The notes below the pieces were generated by a model that was not told where the DNA came from, searched no databases, and saw only the letters and a program-made list of their open reading frames with translations. Made by a program: the position numbers and the translations under genes. From Arthrobacter cavernae (GTDB lineage Bacteria; Actinomycetota; Actinomycetes; Actinomycetales; Micrococcaceae), in NCBI RefSeq assembly GCF_017368795.1, contig NZ_JAFNLL010000056.1:1-42331 (forward strand): DNA of 42,331 nt, in the 5' to 3' direction. Below are positions 16,487 through 24,195 of this stretch, in pieces; position 1 is the first letter of the stretch; every line of letters starts with the position of its first letter.

Positions 16487-17500
16487 ATGCGTCGATTGAA
16501 CGTATTGCGCGCCCTGGCCGTGACTGCGGGCATCGCACTGGCCGCAACAGGCTGCGGTGTGACCGGCAGCGCCGATGCCGCCAAGCCGAGCAGCAACTCA
16601 TCGGCTTCAGGCCCCCTGACCGGACTGCGGATCATGGTCCCCAACACCCCCGGCGGCGGCTACGACACCACCGCCCGCACCGCGGCAAAGGTCATGGGCG
16701 ACACCAAGACCGCCACAAACGTCGAAGTCTTCAACCTGGCAGGCGCGGGCGGTACTGTCGGCCTGGCGCGCCTGGTCAACGAAAAGGGCAACAAGGACCT
16801 CGCCATGCTCATGGGCCTGGGCGTGGTCGGAGCCAGCTACACCAACAAGTCCGAAGCAAAGCTGACGGGCACCACGCCCCTGGCCCGGCTCATCCAGGAA
16901 CCGGGCGCCATCATGGTGGGCAAGGATTCCCCGTACAAGACCATCGACGATCTCGTGAAGGCCTGGAAGGAAGACCCGTCCAAGATCGCCGTCGGCGGCG
17001 GATCCTCCCCCGGCGGTCCGGACCACCTGCTGCCGATGCAACTCGCAAAGGCCGTGGGCATCGACCCCAAGAAGGTCAACTTTGTCTCCTTCGACGGCGG
17101 CGGCGACCTGCTCCCGGCCATCCTAGGCAACAAGGTCGGCTTCGCCGCCTCCGGCGCCGGCGAATACATCGCGCAGATCAAATCCGGTGAAGTGCGGGTG
17201 CTGGCCACGAGCGGCGAGTCCCGCCTGGAAGGCGTGGACGCCCCGACCCTCAAGGAATCCAAGATCGACCTCGTCTTCACCAACTGGCGCGGCATCGTGG
17301 CTCCTCCGGGCGTTTCCGACGCCGACCGTGACCGCATTGTGGACACCCTGACCAAGATGCACGGCAGCGAGGAATGGAAGGCCGCCCTGAAGACCCGCGG
17401 CTGGACCGATGCCTTCATCACCGGCGACGAGTTCAAGACCTTCCTCACGGACCAGGACAAGCGGGTTGCCGACGTACTGAAGGAACTGGGGCTGGCGTGA
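16487..17500 (+). CDS. tctC: Tripartite tricarboxylate transporter substrate-binding lipoprotein TctC
   Basis: This is the extracytoplasmic solute receptor of the TTT family, which captures citrate or a related carboxylate and delivers it to TctAB. It has 337 residues with a lipoprotein signal peptide and lipobox ATGC (Cys23). The Bug/TctC fold is shown by IMVPNTPGGGYDTTAR (the ligand-binding PGGxxD motif), VGGGSSPGGPDHLLP and NWRGIVAPPGVSDADRD. ATG at 16487, with GAAGAGGAAC upstream. The stop overlaps the tctB start (GTGA). Substrate is inferred from the CitAB neighbour; other carboxylates are possible. Confidence 0.93.
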   Translation: MRRLNVLRALAVTAGIALAATGCGVTGSADAAKPSSNSSASGPLTGLRIMVPNTPGGGYDTTARTAAKVMGDTKTATNVEVFNLAGAGGTVGLARLVNEKGNKDLAMLMGLGVVGASYTNKSEAKLTGTTPLARLIQEPGAIMVGKDSPYKTIDDLVKAWKEDPSKIAVGGGSSPGGPDHLLPMQLAKAVGIDPKKVNFVSFDGGGDLLPAILGNKVGFAASGAGEYIAQIKSGEVRVLATSGESRLEGVDAPTLKESKIDLVFTNWRGIVAPPGVSDADRDRIVDTLTKMHGSEEWKAALKTRGWTDAFITGDEFKTFLTDQDKRVADVLKELGLA

Positions 17501-18018
17501 CGCAGCAATCCACCGACGCCGGTAAACCGGCGGCGGGCAAGGGCCGCTCCGAGCTTGGCATTGCTGCCCTGCTCGGGGCGGCCGGCGCCGTCGTTCTCTG
17601 GGACGCGTCCCGGCTCGCGGTCCCGTACTCACAGACCGATGTGGTGGGCCCCAAGACCCTGCCCATCATCATCGGTTGCCTCCTGGTGGTCACCGCCGTG
17701 CTGCTGGCCATCAATGTGCTCCGCGGCGGCCGGGGCCAGGCCGAAGAGGGCGAGGACGTGGACCTGAGCCACCCCGCGGACTGGAAGACCGTCCTGCCCC
17801 TCGTGGGCGCCTTCGTCCTGAACATCCTGCTGATCGACATTGCAGGCTGGGTCATTTCCGGGACGCTGCTCTTCTGGGGCAGCGTGTGGGCGCTGGGCGG
17901 CCGCAAGTATGTCCGCGACGGGCTCGTCTCCGTGGCCATGGCCCTGACAACGTTCTACGGCTTCTACTTCGGGCTGGGCATCAAACTGCCCGCCGGTATC
18001 CTGGCAGGAATCCTCTGA
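17497..18018 (+). CDS. tctB: Tripartite tricarboxylate transporter small membrane subunit TctB
   Basis: TctB is the small, poorly conserved four-helix membrane subunit of the TTT importer. From a GTG at 17497 (4-nt overlap with tctC) it has 173 residues. Hydrophobic segments lie near 25-45 (LGIAALLGAAGAVVLWD), 58-78 (IIIGCLLVVTAVLLAI), 105-125 and 140-165. They are separated by an acidic cytoplasmic loop (GQAEEGEDVDLSHPADW). The longer frame starting at 17374 lies inside tctC and is rejected. tctA begins one base after its stop. Confidence 0.9.
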   Translation: MTQQSTDAGKPAAGKGRSELGIAALLGAAGAVVLWDASRLAVPYSQTDVVGPKTLPIIIGCLLVVTAVLLAINVLRGGRGQAEEGEDVDLSHPADWKTVLPLVGAFVLNILLIDIAGWVISGTLLFWGSVWALGGRKYVRDGLVSVAMALTTFYGFYFGLGIKLPAGILAGIL

Positions 18019-18019
18019 T

Positions 18020-19591
18020 ATGGATACTTTCAACTTGCTCCTGGGCGGGTTTGCCACAGCGCTGACCCCCATGAACCTTCTGTTTGCATGCCTTGGCGTG
18101 CTCCTTGGCACGGCCGTGGGCGTGCTGCCCGGCATCGGCCCGGCCATGGCGGTGGCCTTGCTCCTGCCGCTGACCTACAACCTCGAGCCCACCAGCGCCC
18201 TCATCATGTTCGCCGGCATCTACTACGGCGGCATGTACGGCGGTTCCACCACGTCCATCCTGCTGAACACGCCCGGCGAGTCCTCCACGGTCATCACAGC
18301 GATCGAGGGCCACAAGATGGCGAAGGCAGGCCGGGCGGCACAGGCCCTGGCCACGGCAGCCATCGGCTCCTTCGTGGCCGGCACCATCGGTACGGCGCTC
18401 CTGGCGGCGTTCGCCCCCTTCGTGGTGAAGTTCGCCGTGAGCCTGGGCCCGTCCAGCTACCTGGCCATCATGATCCTTGGCCTGCTGGCCGTGACCGCGG
18501 TCCTGGGAGCCTCCAAGCTCCGCGGTTTCGCGTCCCTTGGCCTGGGCCTGGCCATTGGCCTGATCGGCATGGACCCGGTCAGCGGCCAGCAGAGGCTGAC
18601 CTTCGGCATCCCGCTGCTGACTGACGGCCTGGACATCGTGGTGGTGGCCGTGGCGATCTTCGCCGTCGGTGAAGCCCTGTGGATCGCAGCCCACCTGCGC
18701 CGCAACAAGATGTCCACCATCCCGGTGGGCCAGCCATGGATGGGCAAGCAGGACTGGAAGCGCTCCTGGAAGCCGTGGCTCCGCGGAACCGCGCTTGGCT
18801 TCCCGTTCGGCGCCATGCCGGCGGGCGGCGCCGAGGTCCCCACTTTCCTGTCCTACTCGATCGAGAAGAAGCTCACCAAGCACAAGGAAGAATTCGGGCA
18901 CGGCGCCATTGAGGGCGTGGCCGGTCCCGAGGCCGCGAACAACGCCTCTGCCGCCGGCACCCTGACTCCCCTGCTGGCCCTGGGCCTGCCGACCAACGCC
19001 ACCGCGGCAGTCATGCTCGCCGCCTTGGTGCAGTTCGGTATCCAGCCCGGTCCCCTGCTCTTCCAGAACGAGCCGGTCCTGGTCTGGGGCCTCATTGCCA
19101 GCCTGTTCATCGGGAACGCCCTGCTCCTGCTGATCAACCTGCCCATGGCGCCCCTGTGGGCCAAGCTGCTGCGGATTCCCCGGCCCTACCTGTACGCGGG
19201 AATCCTGTTCTTCGCCACGCTGGGCGCCTATGCGGTCAACATGCAGTCGTTCGACCTGATCATCCTGCTGGTGCTGGGTGCCCTGGGCTTCGCCATGCGG
19301 CGCTTCGGCCTGCCGGTCCTGCCCCTGATCATCGGCCTGATCCTGGGTCCCCGGCTCGAGGGCCAGCTGCGCAAGGCCTTGCAGCTGAGCGCGGGCGACA
19401 TCAACGGGCTGTGGAACGAACCGGTGGGCGTGGTGGTGTACGCACTCGTGGCGCTCATCCTCGCGTGGCCGCTGCTGGCCCTCGCGTGGCGCCGCTTCGG
19501 ACCCCGGAAGCCCCTTCCTGCCGAGGCGCCTGCGGCCGCCGGGACGCCCGAGGCCAGCGAGGCTGATCGCATCGCAGCCGGCCACAGCTAA
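18020..19591 (+). CDS. tctA: Tripartite tricarboxylate transporter large membrane subunit TctA
   Basis: This is the main translocation subunit: 523 residues with about 11-12 transmembrane helices. TctA signatures are present: LGTAVGVLPGIGPAMAVALLLP near residue 32, YGGMYGGSTTSILLNTPGES near residue 75 and GVAGPEAANNASAAGTLTPLLALGLPTNATAAV near residue 300. The C-terminal 25 residues form an Ala/Pro-rich cytoplasmic tail. It is the last gene of tctCBA, and a hairpin at 19602-19640 follows within 15 nt. Length is typical for the family (about 500-530). Confidence 0.96.
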   Translation: MDTFNLLLGGFATALTPMNLLFACLGVLLGTAVGVLPGIGPAMAVALLLPLTYNLEPTSALIMFAGIYYGGMYGGSTTSILLNTPGESSTVITAIEGHKMAKAGRAAQALATAAIGSFVAGTIGTALLAAFAPFVVKFAVSLGPSSYLAIMILGLLAVTAVLGASKLRGFASLGLGLAIGLIGMDPVSGQQRLTFGIPLLTDGLDIVVVAVAIFAVGEALWIAAHLRRNKMSTIPVGQPWMGKQDWKRSWKPWLRGTALGFPFGAMPAGGAEVPTFLSYSIEKKLTKHKEEFGHGAIEGVAGPEAANNASAAGTLTPLLALGLPTNATAAVMLAALVQFGIQPGPLLFQNEPVLVWGLIASLFIGNALLLLINLPMAPLWAKLLRIPRPYLYAGILFFATLGAYAVNMQSFDLIILLVLGALGFAMRRFGLPVLPLIIGLILGPRLEGQLRKALQLSAGDINGLWNEPVGVVVYALVALILAWPLLALAWRRFGPRKPLPAEAPAAAGTPEASEADRIAAGHS

Positions 19592-19601
19592 CGCATTAAA
19601 A

Positions 19602-19640
19602 ACGACGGCGACCGCACCCCCAAGGTACGGTCGCCGTCGT
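19602..19640. terminator. Hairpin between convergent tctA and pstB
   Basis: A 13-bp perfect stem (19602-19614 ACGACGGCGACCG with 19628-19640) encloses a 13-nt loop that can form three more pairs. It is flanked by CATTAAAA on the left and CGTTAACC on the right, giving short A/T runs for both directions. It probably acts bidirectionally; the T-tracts are short, so strength is uncertain. Confidence 0.65.
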
Positions 19641-19696
19641 CGTTAACCGACCCCCAAAGGGAACCGGAGCTGTGGTGGGCTGGGCCCACAGCCGCA

Positions 19697-19730
19697 GGGG
19701 TCCCCGGGCGAGCTTGCGAGCCTGGGGTGC
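19697..19730. repeat. Intergenic palindromic element, copy 1 (downstream of pstB)
   Basis: GGGGTCCCCGGGCGAGC, then a short TTGC turn, then GAGCCTGGGGTGC form an imperfect palindrome. It closely matches the element at 20584-20618 (both GGGGTCCCCGG-CGAGC...GAG-CTGGGG-GC). It lies just beyond the pstB stop. It may be a REP-like element or a terminator variant. Confidence 0.6.
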
Positions 19731-19739
19731 GGCTGGGGA

Positions 19740-20519
19740 TTATCCGAAGCGGCCGGAGACGTAGTCTTCGGTGGCCTTCTGGGTCGGGTTGCTGAAGATG
19801 GTGTGAGTGTTGCCAAACTCGATCAATTTACCCGGCTTGCCTGTGCCGGCGATGTTGAAGAAGGCCGTCTTGTCCGAGACACGTGCAGCCTGCTGCATGT
19901 TGTGCGTGACGATCACCACGGTGTACTGGTCCTTGAGCTCATTGATGAGGTCCTCGATAGCCAGTGTGGAGATGGGGTCCAGGGCGGAGCAGGGCTCGTC
20001 CATGAGGATCACCTGCGGCTCCACAGCAATGGCGCGGGCGATGCAGAGGCGCTGCTGCTGGCCGCCGGAGAGGCCGGAGCCGGGCTTGTCCAGGCGGTCC
20101 TTGACTTCGTTCCACAGGTTGGCGCCCATGAGGGACTTCTCCACCAGGGCGTCGGCTGCACCCTTGGAGATCTTCTTGTTGTTCAGCTTCACACCGGCCA
20201 GCACGTTGTCGCGGATGGACATCGTGGGGAAGGGGTTGGGGCGCTGGAAGACCATGCCGATCTGGCTGCGGACGGTCACGGGGTCCACGCCGGGGCCGTA
20301 GAGGTTGTCGCCGTCCAGCAGGACCTCGCCCTCCACGCGGGCGCCGGGAAGGACCTCGTGCATGCGGTTCAGCGTGCGCAGGAAGGTGGACTTGCCACAG
20401 CCGGACGGGCCGATGAATGCCGTGACGGACTTGGCTTCAATGTTGATGTTGACGTCCTCGACGGCCAGAAAATTGCCGTAGTAGACGTTCAAGTCCTTGA
20501 CGTCGATGCGCTTAGACAT
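19740..20519 (-). CDS. pstB: Phosphate ABC transporter ATP-binding protein PstB
   Basis: This is the ATPase of the high-affinity phosphate importer: 259 residues, standard length. Motifs: Walker A GPSGCGKST (about 35-43), Q-loop VFQRPNPFP, signature LSGGQQQRL, Walker B VILMDEPCSALDP and H-loop VTHNMQQA. The N-terminus MSKRIDVKDLNVYYG is typical of PstB. ATG at 20519. It is the last gene of pstSCAB, 109 nt after pstA, and the gap contains copy 2 of the palindromic element. Confidence 0.97.
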   Translation of the reverse strand: MSKRIDVKDLNVYYGNFLAVEDVNINIEAKSVTAFIGPSGCGKSTFLRTLNRMHEVLPGARVEGEVLLDGDNLYGPGVDPVTVRSQIGMVFQRPNPFPTMSIRDNVLAGVKLNNKKISKGAADALVEKSLMGANLWNEVKDRLDKPGSGLSGGQQQRLCIARAIAVEPQVILMDEPCSALDPISTLAIEDLINELKDQYTVVIVTHNMQQAARVSDKTAFFNIAGTGKPGKLIEFGNTHTIFSNPTQKATEDYVSGRFG

Positions 20520-20583
20520 GGTGTTCCTTCATTGCTTGGGGTGTGGAGGTTTTCGGGGCCCTGCAGTCCAGCCTAGCTTGCGA

Positions 20584-20618
20584 GGGGTCCCCGGCCGAGC
20601 GAAGCGAGGCTGGGGAGC
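20584..20618. repeat. Intergenic palindromic element, copy 2 (between pstA and pstB)
   Basis: GGGGTCCCCGGCCGAGC, then GAAGC, then GAGGCTGGGGAGC form an imperfect palindrome homologous to copy 1 at 19697-19730. Compensating changes in the two copies (CGAGC/GCGAG) suggest that the folded form matters. As it is inside the pst transcript, it could shape pstB expression or mRNA stability. Confidence 0.6.
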
Positions 20619-20628
20619 AAGCTGGGCG

Positions 20629-21732
20629 TTAGCGGCCGGTTTTCGGGGCGAACAGGCGGGCGATGAGCCGGGCGCCCAGGTTCAGGAGCATCACCAGGAT
20701 GATCAGCACCAGGGCCGCGCCCCAGGCCCGCTGGTCGGAGGGCCCGGGGTTGGACGGCGAGGTCGGGTTCAGGATCTGCGTGTAGATGAAGGTCGGCAGC
20801 GAGGCCATCCAACCACCGAACACGTTGTTGTTGATGGAGGTGGCGAAGCCGGCGGTGACCAGGATCGGGGCGGTCTCGCCGATGACCCGGGCAATCGCGA
20901 GGGTGACGCCGGACGCGATGCCGGAGATCGCCGTCGGGATGACCACCTTGAGGATGGTGCGCCATTTCCGCACGCCCAGGGCGTAGGCGGCTTCGCGCAG
21001 CTCGTTCGGAACGATCTTGAGCATTTCCTCGCTCGAGCGGACCACCACCGGGATCATGAGGACGGAAAGCGCGACGGCGGCCACCGCACCGGTTTTGGTG
21101 CCGGGGCCCACCACGGCGAAGAAGAACGCTGCCGCGAAAAGGCCGGCCACGATCGAGGGGATGCCGGTCATGACATCCACAAAGAAGGTGATGGCGCGCG
21201 CCAGCGGCCGGTCGTTGCCGTACTCCACCAGGTAGATCGCGGTCATCAGGCCCACGGGCACGGAGATTACCGTTGCCAGGAGCGTGATCTGGATGGTGCC
21301 CAGGAGGGCGTGGTAGACACCGCCCACCACCTTGGTGCCTTCCTCGACGATCTTGTTGTCGAACGCTCCGGTGACGCCGTTCATGGACGTGCCCAGGAAG
21401 CCGGGGGTGATGAGTCCGGGGATGCCGTTGACCAGCACCGTCCAGACCACCGAGACCAGCGGCAGCAGCGCGATGAGGAACGCGCCCACCACCAGGCAGG
21501 TGGCAAGCTTGTCCTTGGCCTTGCGTCCGCCTTCAACGGCGCCGCTCCAGCCGACCAGGCCGATTGCGAACAGGATGGCGGAGACCAAGCCCCAGCCGAA
21601 GGCGTTGAAGCCGATGAGCGCCAGGATGGCGGCACCCACCACCAGGGCCACCGCCAGGACGATGTACGGCGCGAACTTGGGGAGCTGGCCCTTGGTGAGC
21701 GCGGAGCGCTTGCGGGCGATTGTGGCAGTCAT
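20629..21732 (-). CDS. pstA: Phosphate ABC transporter permease PstA
   Basis: This is one of the two Pst channel subunits, 367 residues. It is longer than E. coli PstA (about 296) owing to an N-terminal extension with three hydrophobic segments (about 15-105) before the usual six-helix core, a feature common in actinobacterial PstA. The core has LLATVISVPVGLMTAIYL, the VDVMTGIPSIVAGLF block and the EAA loop LREAAYALGVRKWRTI. The ATG at 21732 abuts the pstC stop directly, so translation is coupled. The C-terminus LGARLIARLFAPKTGR is basic and cytoplasmic. Confidence 0.95.
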   Translation of the reverse strand: MTATIARKRSALTKGQLPKFAPYIVLAVALVVGAAILALIGFNAFGWGLVSAILFAIGLVGWSGAVEGGRKAKDKLATCLVVGAFLIALLPLVSVVWTVLVNGIPGLITPGFLGTSMNGVTGAFDNKIVEEGTKVVGGVYHALLGTIQITLLATVISVPVGLMTAIYLVEYGNDRPLARAITFFVDVMTGIPSIVAGLFAAAFFFAVVGPGTKTGAVAAVALSVLMIPVVVRSSEEMLKIVPNELREAAYALGVRKWRTILKVVIPTAISGIASGVTLAIARVIGETAPILVTAGFATSINNNVFGGWMASLPTFIYTQILNPTSPSNPGPSDQRAWGAALVLIILVMLLNLGARLIARLFAPKTGR

Positions 21733-22665
21733 TTAGTTGGCTCCCGAGAATTCTTTGTGCTTGGTGATGATCCAGCGGGCCACCATGTTGACGCCGAGGG
21801 TGATGACGAACAGCACCAGGCCGGCGGCGATCAGGGTGTTGACCTTGACGCCGCTGGCTTCGGGGAAGTTCAGGGCGATCTCGGCGGCGATGGTCTGGTT
21901 GCCGGACTGGATCAGGCTTGCGGTCAGCACGCCGGAGGAGAGCACCAGGGCCACGGCCATGGTCTCGCCGAGGGCGCGGCCCAGGCCAAGCATGATGGCG
22001 CTGACGATTCCCGGGCGGCCGAACGGCAGGACAGCCATGCGGATCATTTCCCAGCGGGTGGCGCCCAGGGCCAGCGCGGCTTCCTCGTGCAGCTTGGGGG
22101 TCTGCAGGAAGATTTCGCGGGACAGGGACGTGATGATCGGCAGGACCATGACGGACAGGACGATGCCGGCGGTCAGGATGGTCTTGCCGGTGGCGGAGGC
22201 AGGGCCCTGGAAGATCGGCAGCCAGCCCATGTTGTTGGCCAGCCAGTCGTAGGCGGGCGAGATTTCCTTGGCCAGGAAGGCCGCACCCCAGGCACCGTAG
22301 ACAACGGAGGGAATGGCGGCCAGGAGGTCAACCACGTAGCCGAGGCCCGAGGCCAGGCGGCGGGGGGCGTAGTGGGAGATGAACAGGGCGACGCCGACGG
22401 ACACCGGGGTGGCAATGACGAGGGCAATCACGGCAGCAATCAGGGTGCCGACGACGATCGGCCCGATGTAGGCGAAGAAGCCGTGGCCGCCCTGGATCTG
22501 CTCGGGCTGGGCCGTGAGGGCGGGGATCGACTGCACCACAAGGAAGAGCGCGACCCCGAAGAGGACCGCAAGAATCAGGCACCCTGCGGCCATGGCGGCC
22601 CCGGAGAAAACCTTGTCCCCGGCGCGTCCGGCGCCCGGGGAGGTTGTCAGGGAGTTGGTGGTCAC
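21733..22665 (-). CDS. pstC: Phosphate ABC transporter permease PstC
   Basis: This is the second Pst channel subunit. The GTG at 22665, with AAGGA 7 nt upstream, gives 310 residues; a TTG further upstream (22686) would remove that ribosome site and is less likely. Six transmembrane helices are evident. Family blocks are ALVIATPVSVGVALFISHYAP, VVDLLAAIPSVVYGAWG, the EAA-type EEAALALGATRWEMIRMAVLP and LGRALGETMAVALVL. It follows pstS after a gap of about 146 nt occupied by a large hairpin (22707-22760), and abuts pstA. Confidence 0.95.
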   Translation of the reverse strand: MTTNSLTTSPGAGRAGDKVFSGAAMAAGCLILAVLFGVALFLVVQSIPALTAQPEQIQGGHGFFAYIGPIVVGTLIAAVIALVIATPVSVGVALFISHYAPRRLASGLGYVVDLLAAIPSVVYGAWGAAFLAKEISPAYDWLANNMGWLPIFQGPASATGKTILTAGIVLSVMVLPIITSLSREIFLQTPKLHEEAALALGATRWEMIRMAVLPFGRPGIVSAIMLGLGRALGETMAVALVLSSGVLTASLIQSGNQTIAAEIALNFPEASGVKVNTLIAAGLVLFVITLGVNMVARWIITKHKEFSGAN

Positions 22666-22706
22666 TTCACGATCCTTCAGTTTCAAACAACTGGTATTAC
22701 ATGGCT

Positions 22707-22760
22707 AAGTTCCCTGCCCCGCCACAGTGGTGTTGGCCACTGCGGCGGAACAGGGAACTT
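22707..22760 (-). promoter_or_regulatory. Intercistronic stem-loop between pstS and pstC
   Basis: Arms 22707-22730 and 22737-22760 pair at 21 of 24 positions (outer 10 bp AAGTTCCCTG perfect) around a 6-nt loop. It lies 51 nt past the pstS stop and 42 nt before the pstC GTG, with no T-tract on the minus strand. Position and form suit a 3' stabiliser or partial terminator that lets pstS accumulate above pstCAB. Confidence 0.65.
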
Positions 22761-22811
22761 CGGTGTTCCGGGACGCTTTGCTTTGGGCGCGGGCGCTCCG
22801 GAGCTGGATTC

Positions 22812-23930
22812 TTAGGCCTTGGCCTTGATGGACTCGATGGCAGCCTTGGCCTTGTCCTGCAGGGTCTTGGACAGCGGCGCGGACTTGGCGGCGTCGGCTG
22901 CGGCCTGCTGGCCGGCGTCGGAGACTACGTAGCTTTCGAAGGCCTTGACGAGGTCAGCGGTTTCCTTCTTGTCGTAAGTGGAGCATACGACGTGGTAGGA
23001 GACCAGCACCACAGGGTAGGCGCCGCTGGCGGTGGTCTTGCGGTCCAGCTTGATGGCGACGTCGTTGGCGGAGCGGCCGTCAACGGCCTTGCCGGCCTCG
23101 ACAGCCTTGGCTGCGGCCTCGGCGGAGATCTTGACGAACTCGGTGCCGACCTTGATGGAGGCGGTGCCCAGCTTGCCGGAGACGGCGGAGTCATCGGCGT
23201 AGGTCACGGCGCCCGGGGTGTCGGTGACGGTCTTGACGACGCCGGAGGTGCCCTTGGCGTTCTCGCCCTTCAGGGTTGCGGGCCAAACGCCGGCAGCCTT
23301 GTCGGTCCAGACCTCGGGAGCAGCAGCTGCCAGGTAGTCGGTGAAGTTGGTGGTGGTGCCGGAGTCGTCCGAGCGGTTCACCGGGGTGACCTTGAGGTCC
23401 GGGAGGGTGACGCCGGCGTTCAGGGCGGCGATGGCGGGGTCGTTCCACTTGGCGATTTCGCCGCGGAAGATCTTCGCCACGGTTGCGGCGTCGAGCTTCA
23501 GTTCCTTGATGTCCGGGAGGTTGAAGGCGACGGCGATCGGGGAGATGTAGACCGGGATGTTGATGGCGCCATCGGGGCCGCACTTGGCCTTGGAGCTGGC
23601 AAGCTCCTCGTCCTTCAGGTAGGCGTCCGAGCCGGCGAACTGGGCAGAGCCGTCGATGAGCGCCTTGCGGCCTGCGCCGGAGCCGTCCGGGGAGTACTGC
23701 ACGGTGGCGCCCTGGTTGGCGGAAGCGAAGCCGGCCTTCCACGCGTCCATGGCTGCACCGGTGGAGGATGCGCCGATGCCGGTCAGCGTGCCGGTGACCT
23801 TGACGCCGGCAGCGGTCTGCGTGCCCGTGGCGGTGCCGGTTGCGTTGTCGGAACCGCAAGCGGTGAGCGCGAGTGCGCCAGCTGCGATGACCGCGATTGC
23901 CGCGTTGCGGCCGAAGCGAGTTGCCTTCAC
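22812..23930 (-). CDS. pstS: Phosphate-binding lipoprotein PstS
   Basis: This is the high-affinity phosphate receptor, lipid-anchored at the outer face of the membrane. From the GTG at 23930 (GGAAGGGG about 9 nt upstream) it has 372 residues. The signal peptide ends in lipobox LTAC (Cys25). Phosphate-binding blocks are GTLTGIGASST at the start of the mature domain, the FAGSDAYLKDEE segment, and the RSDDSGTTTNFTDYL loop that contacts phosphate. Length is normal for actinobacterial PstS. It is the first gene of pstSCAB, with a PHO box about 125 nt upstream of its start. Confidence 0.96.
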   Translation of the reverse strand: MKATRFGRNAAIAVIAAGALALTACGSDNATGTATGTQTAAGVKVTGTLTGIGASSTGAAMDAWKAGFASANQGATVQYSPDGSGAGRKALIDGSAQFAGSDAYLKDEELASSKAKCGPDGAINIPVYISPIAVAFNLPDIKELKLDAATVAKIFRGEIAKWNDPAIAALNAGVTLPDLKVTPVNRSDDSGTTTNFTDYLAAAAPEVWTDKAAGVWPATLKGENAKGTSGVVKTVTDTPGAVTYADDSAVSGKLGTASIKVGTEFVKISAEAAAKAVEAGKAVDGRSANDVAIKLDRKTTASGAYPVVLVSYHVVCSTYDKKETADLVKAFESYVVSDAGQQAAADAAKSAPLSKTLQDKAKAAIESIKAKA

Positions 23931-24050
23931 TTGGATGTACCCCTTCCAGGGATTCTCTGATGCGAGCCGAACGGAGATCGGCGTACGAAGCTGTGGACCT
24001 TATTTGTGCCTTTATTGACGGTAAGGAGCGCAGGTAACGGGATGTCCCGC

Positions 24051-24072
24051 GCAAAGTGAACAACAGATGAAC
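24051..24072 (-). promoter_or_regulatory. PHO box (PhoP-type direct repeat) upstream of pstS
   Basis: On the minus strand GTTCATCTGTT is followed directly by GTTCACTTTGC, two 11-nt units matching the actinobacterial PhoP direct repeat GTTCACC-N4. The second unit doubles as a -35-like GTTCAC; TTACCT follows after 18 nt and could be the -10. This would leave a pstS leader of about 90 nt. No phoP/phoR gene is in the window. Confidence 0.7.
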
Positions 24073-24195
24073 GACGGCGGACCATTTGGTGCCGTGGCGC
24101 GTCGTTTGTTGAGCTGCGTCACAAGACAGCTCCACTTGCGTTGAGTGCGGGCCGGGCTGGACGGGGCGGCTCCGCCCGCCAAATAGACTGGTTCC

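Noticed and set aside
17981..19585. A 534-codon minus-strand frame antisense to tctA
   Set aside because: Same reason: the composition is an antisense artefact, and tctA has full family signatures on the other strand.
20497..22815. A 772-codon plus-strand frame antisense to pstA and pstC
   Set aside because: It is a shadow of the pst genes: Gly/Asp/His/Gln-rich low-complexity translation, with no start context.
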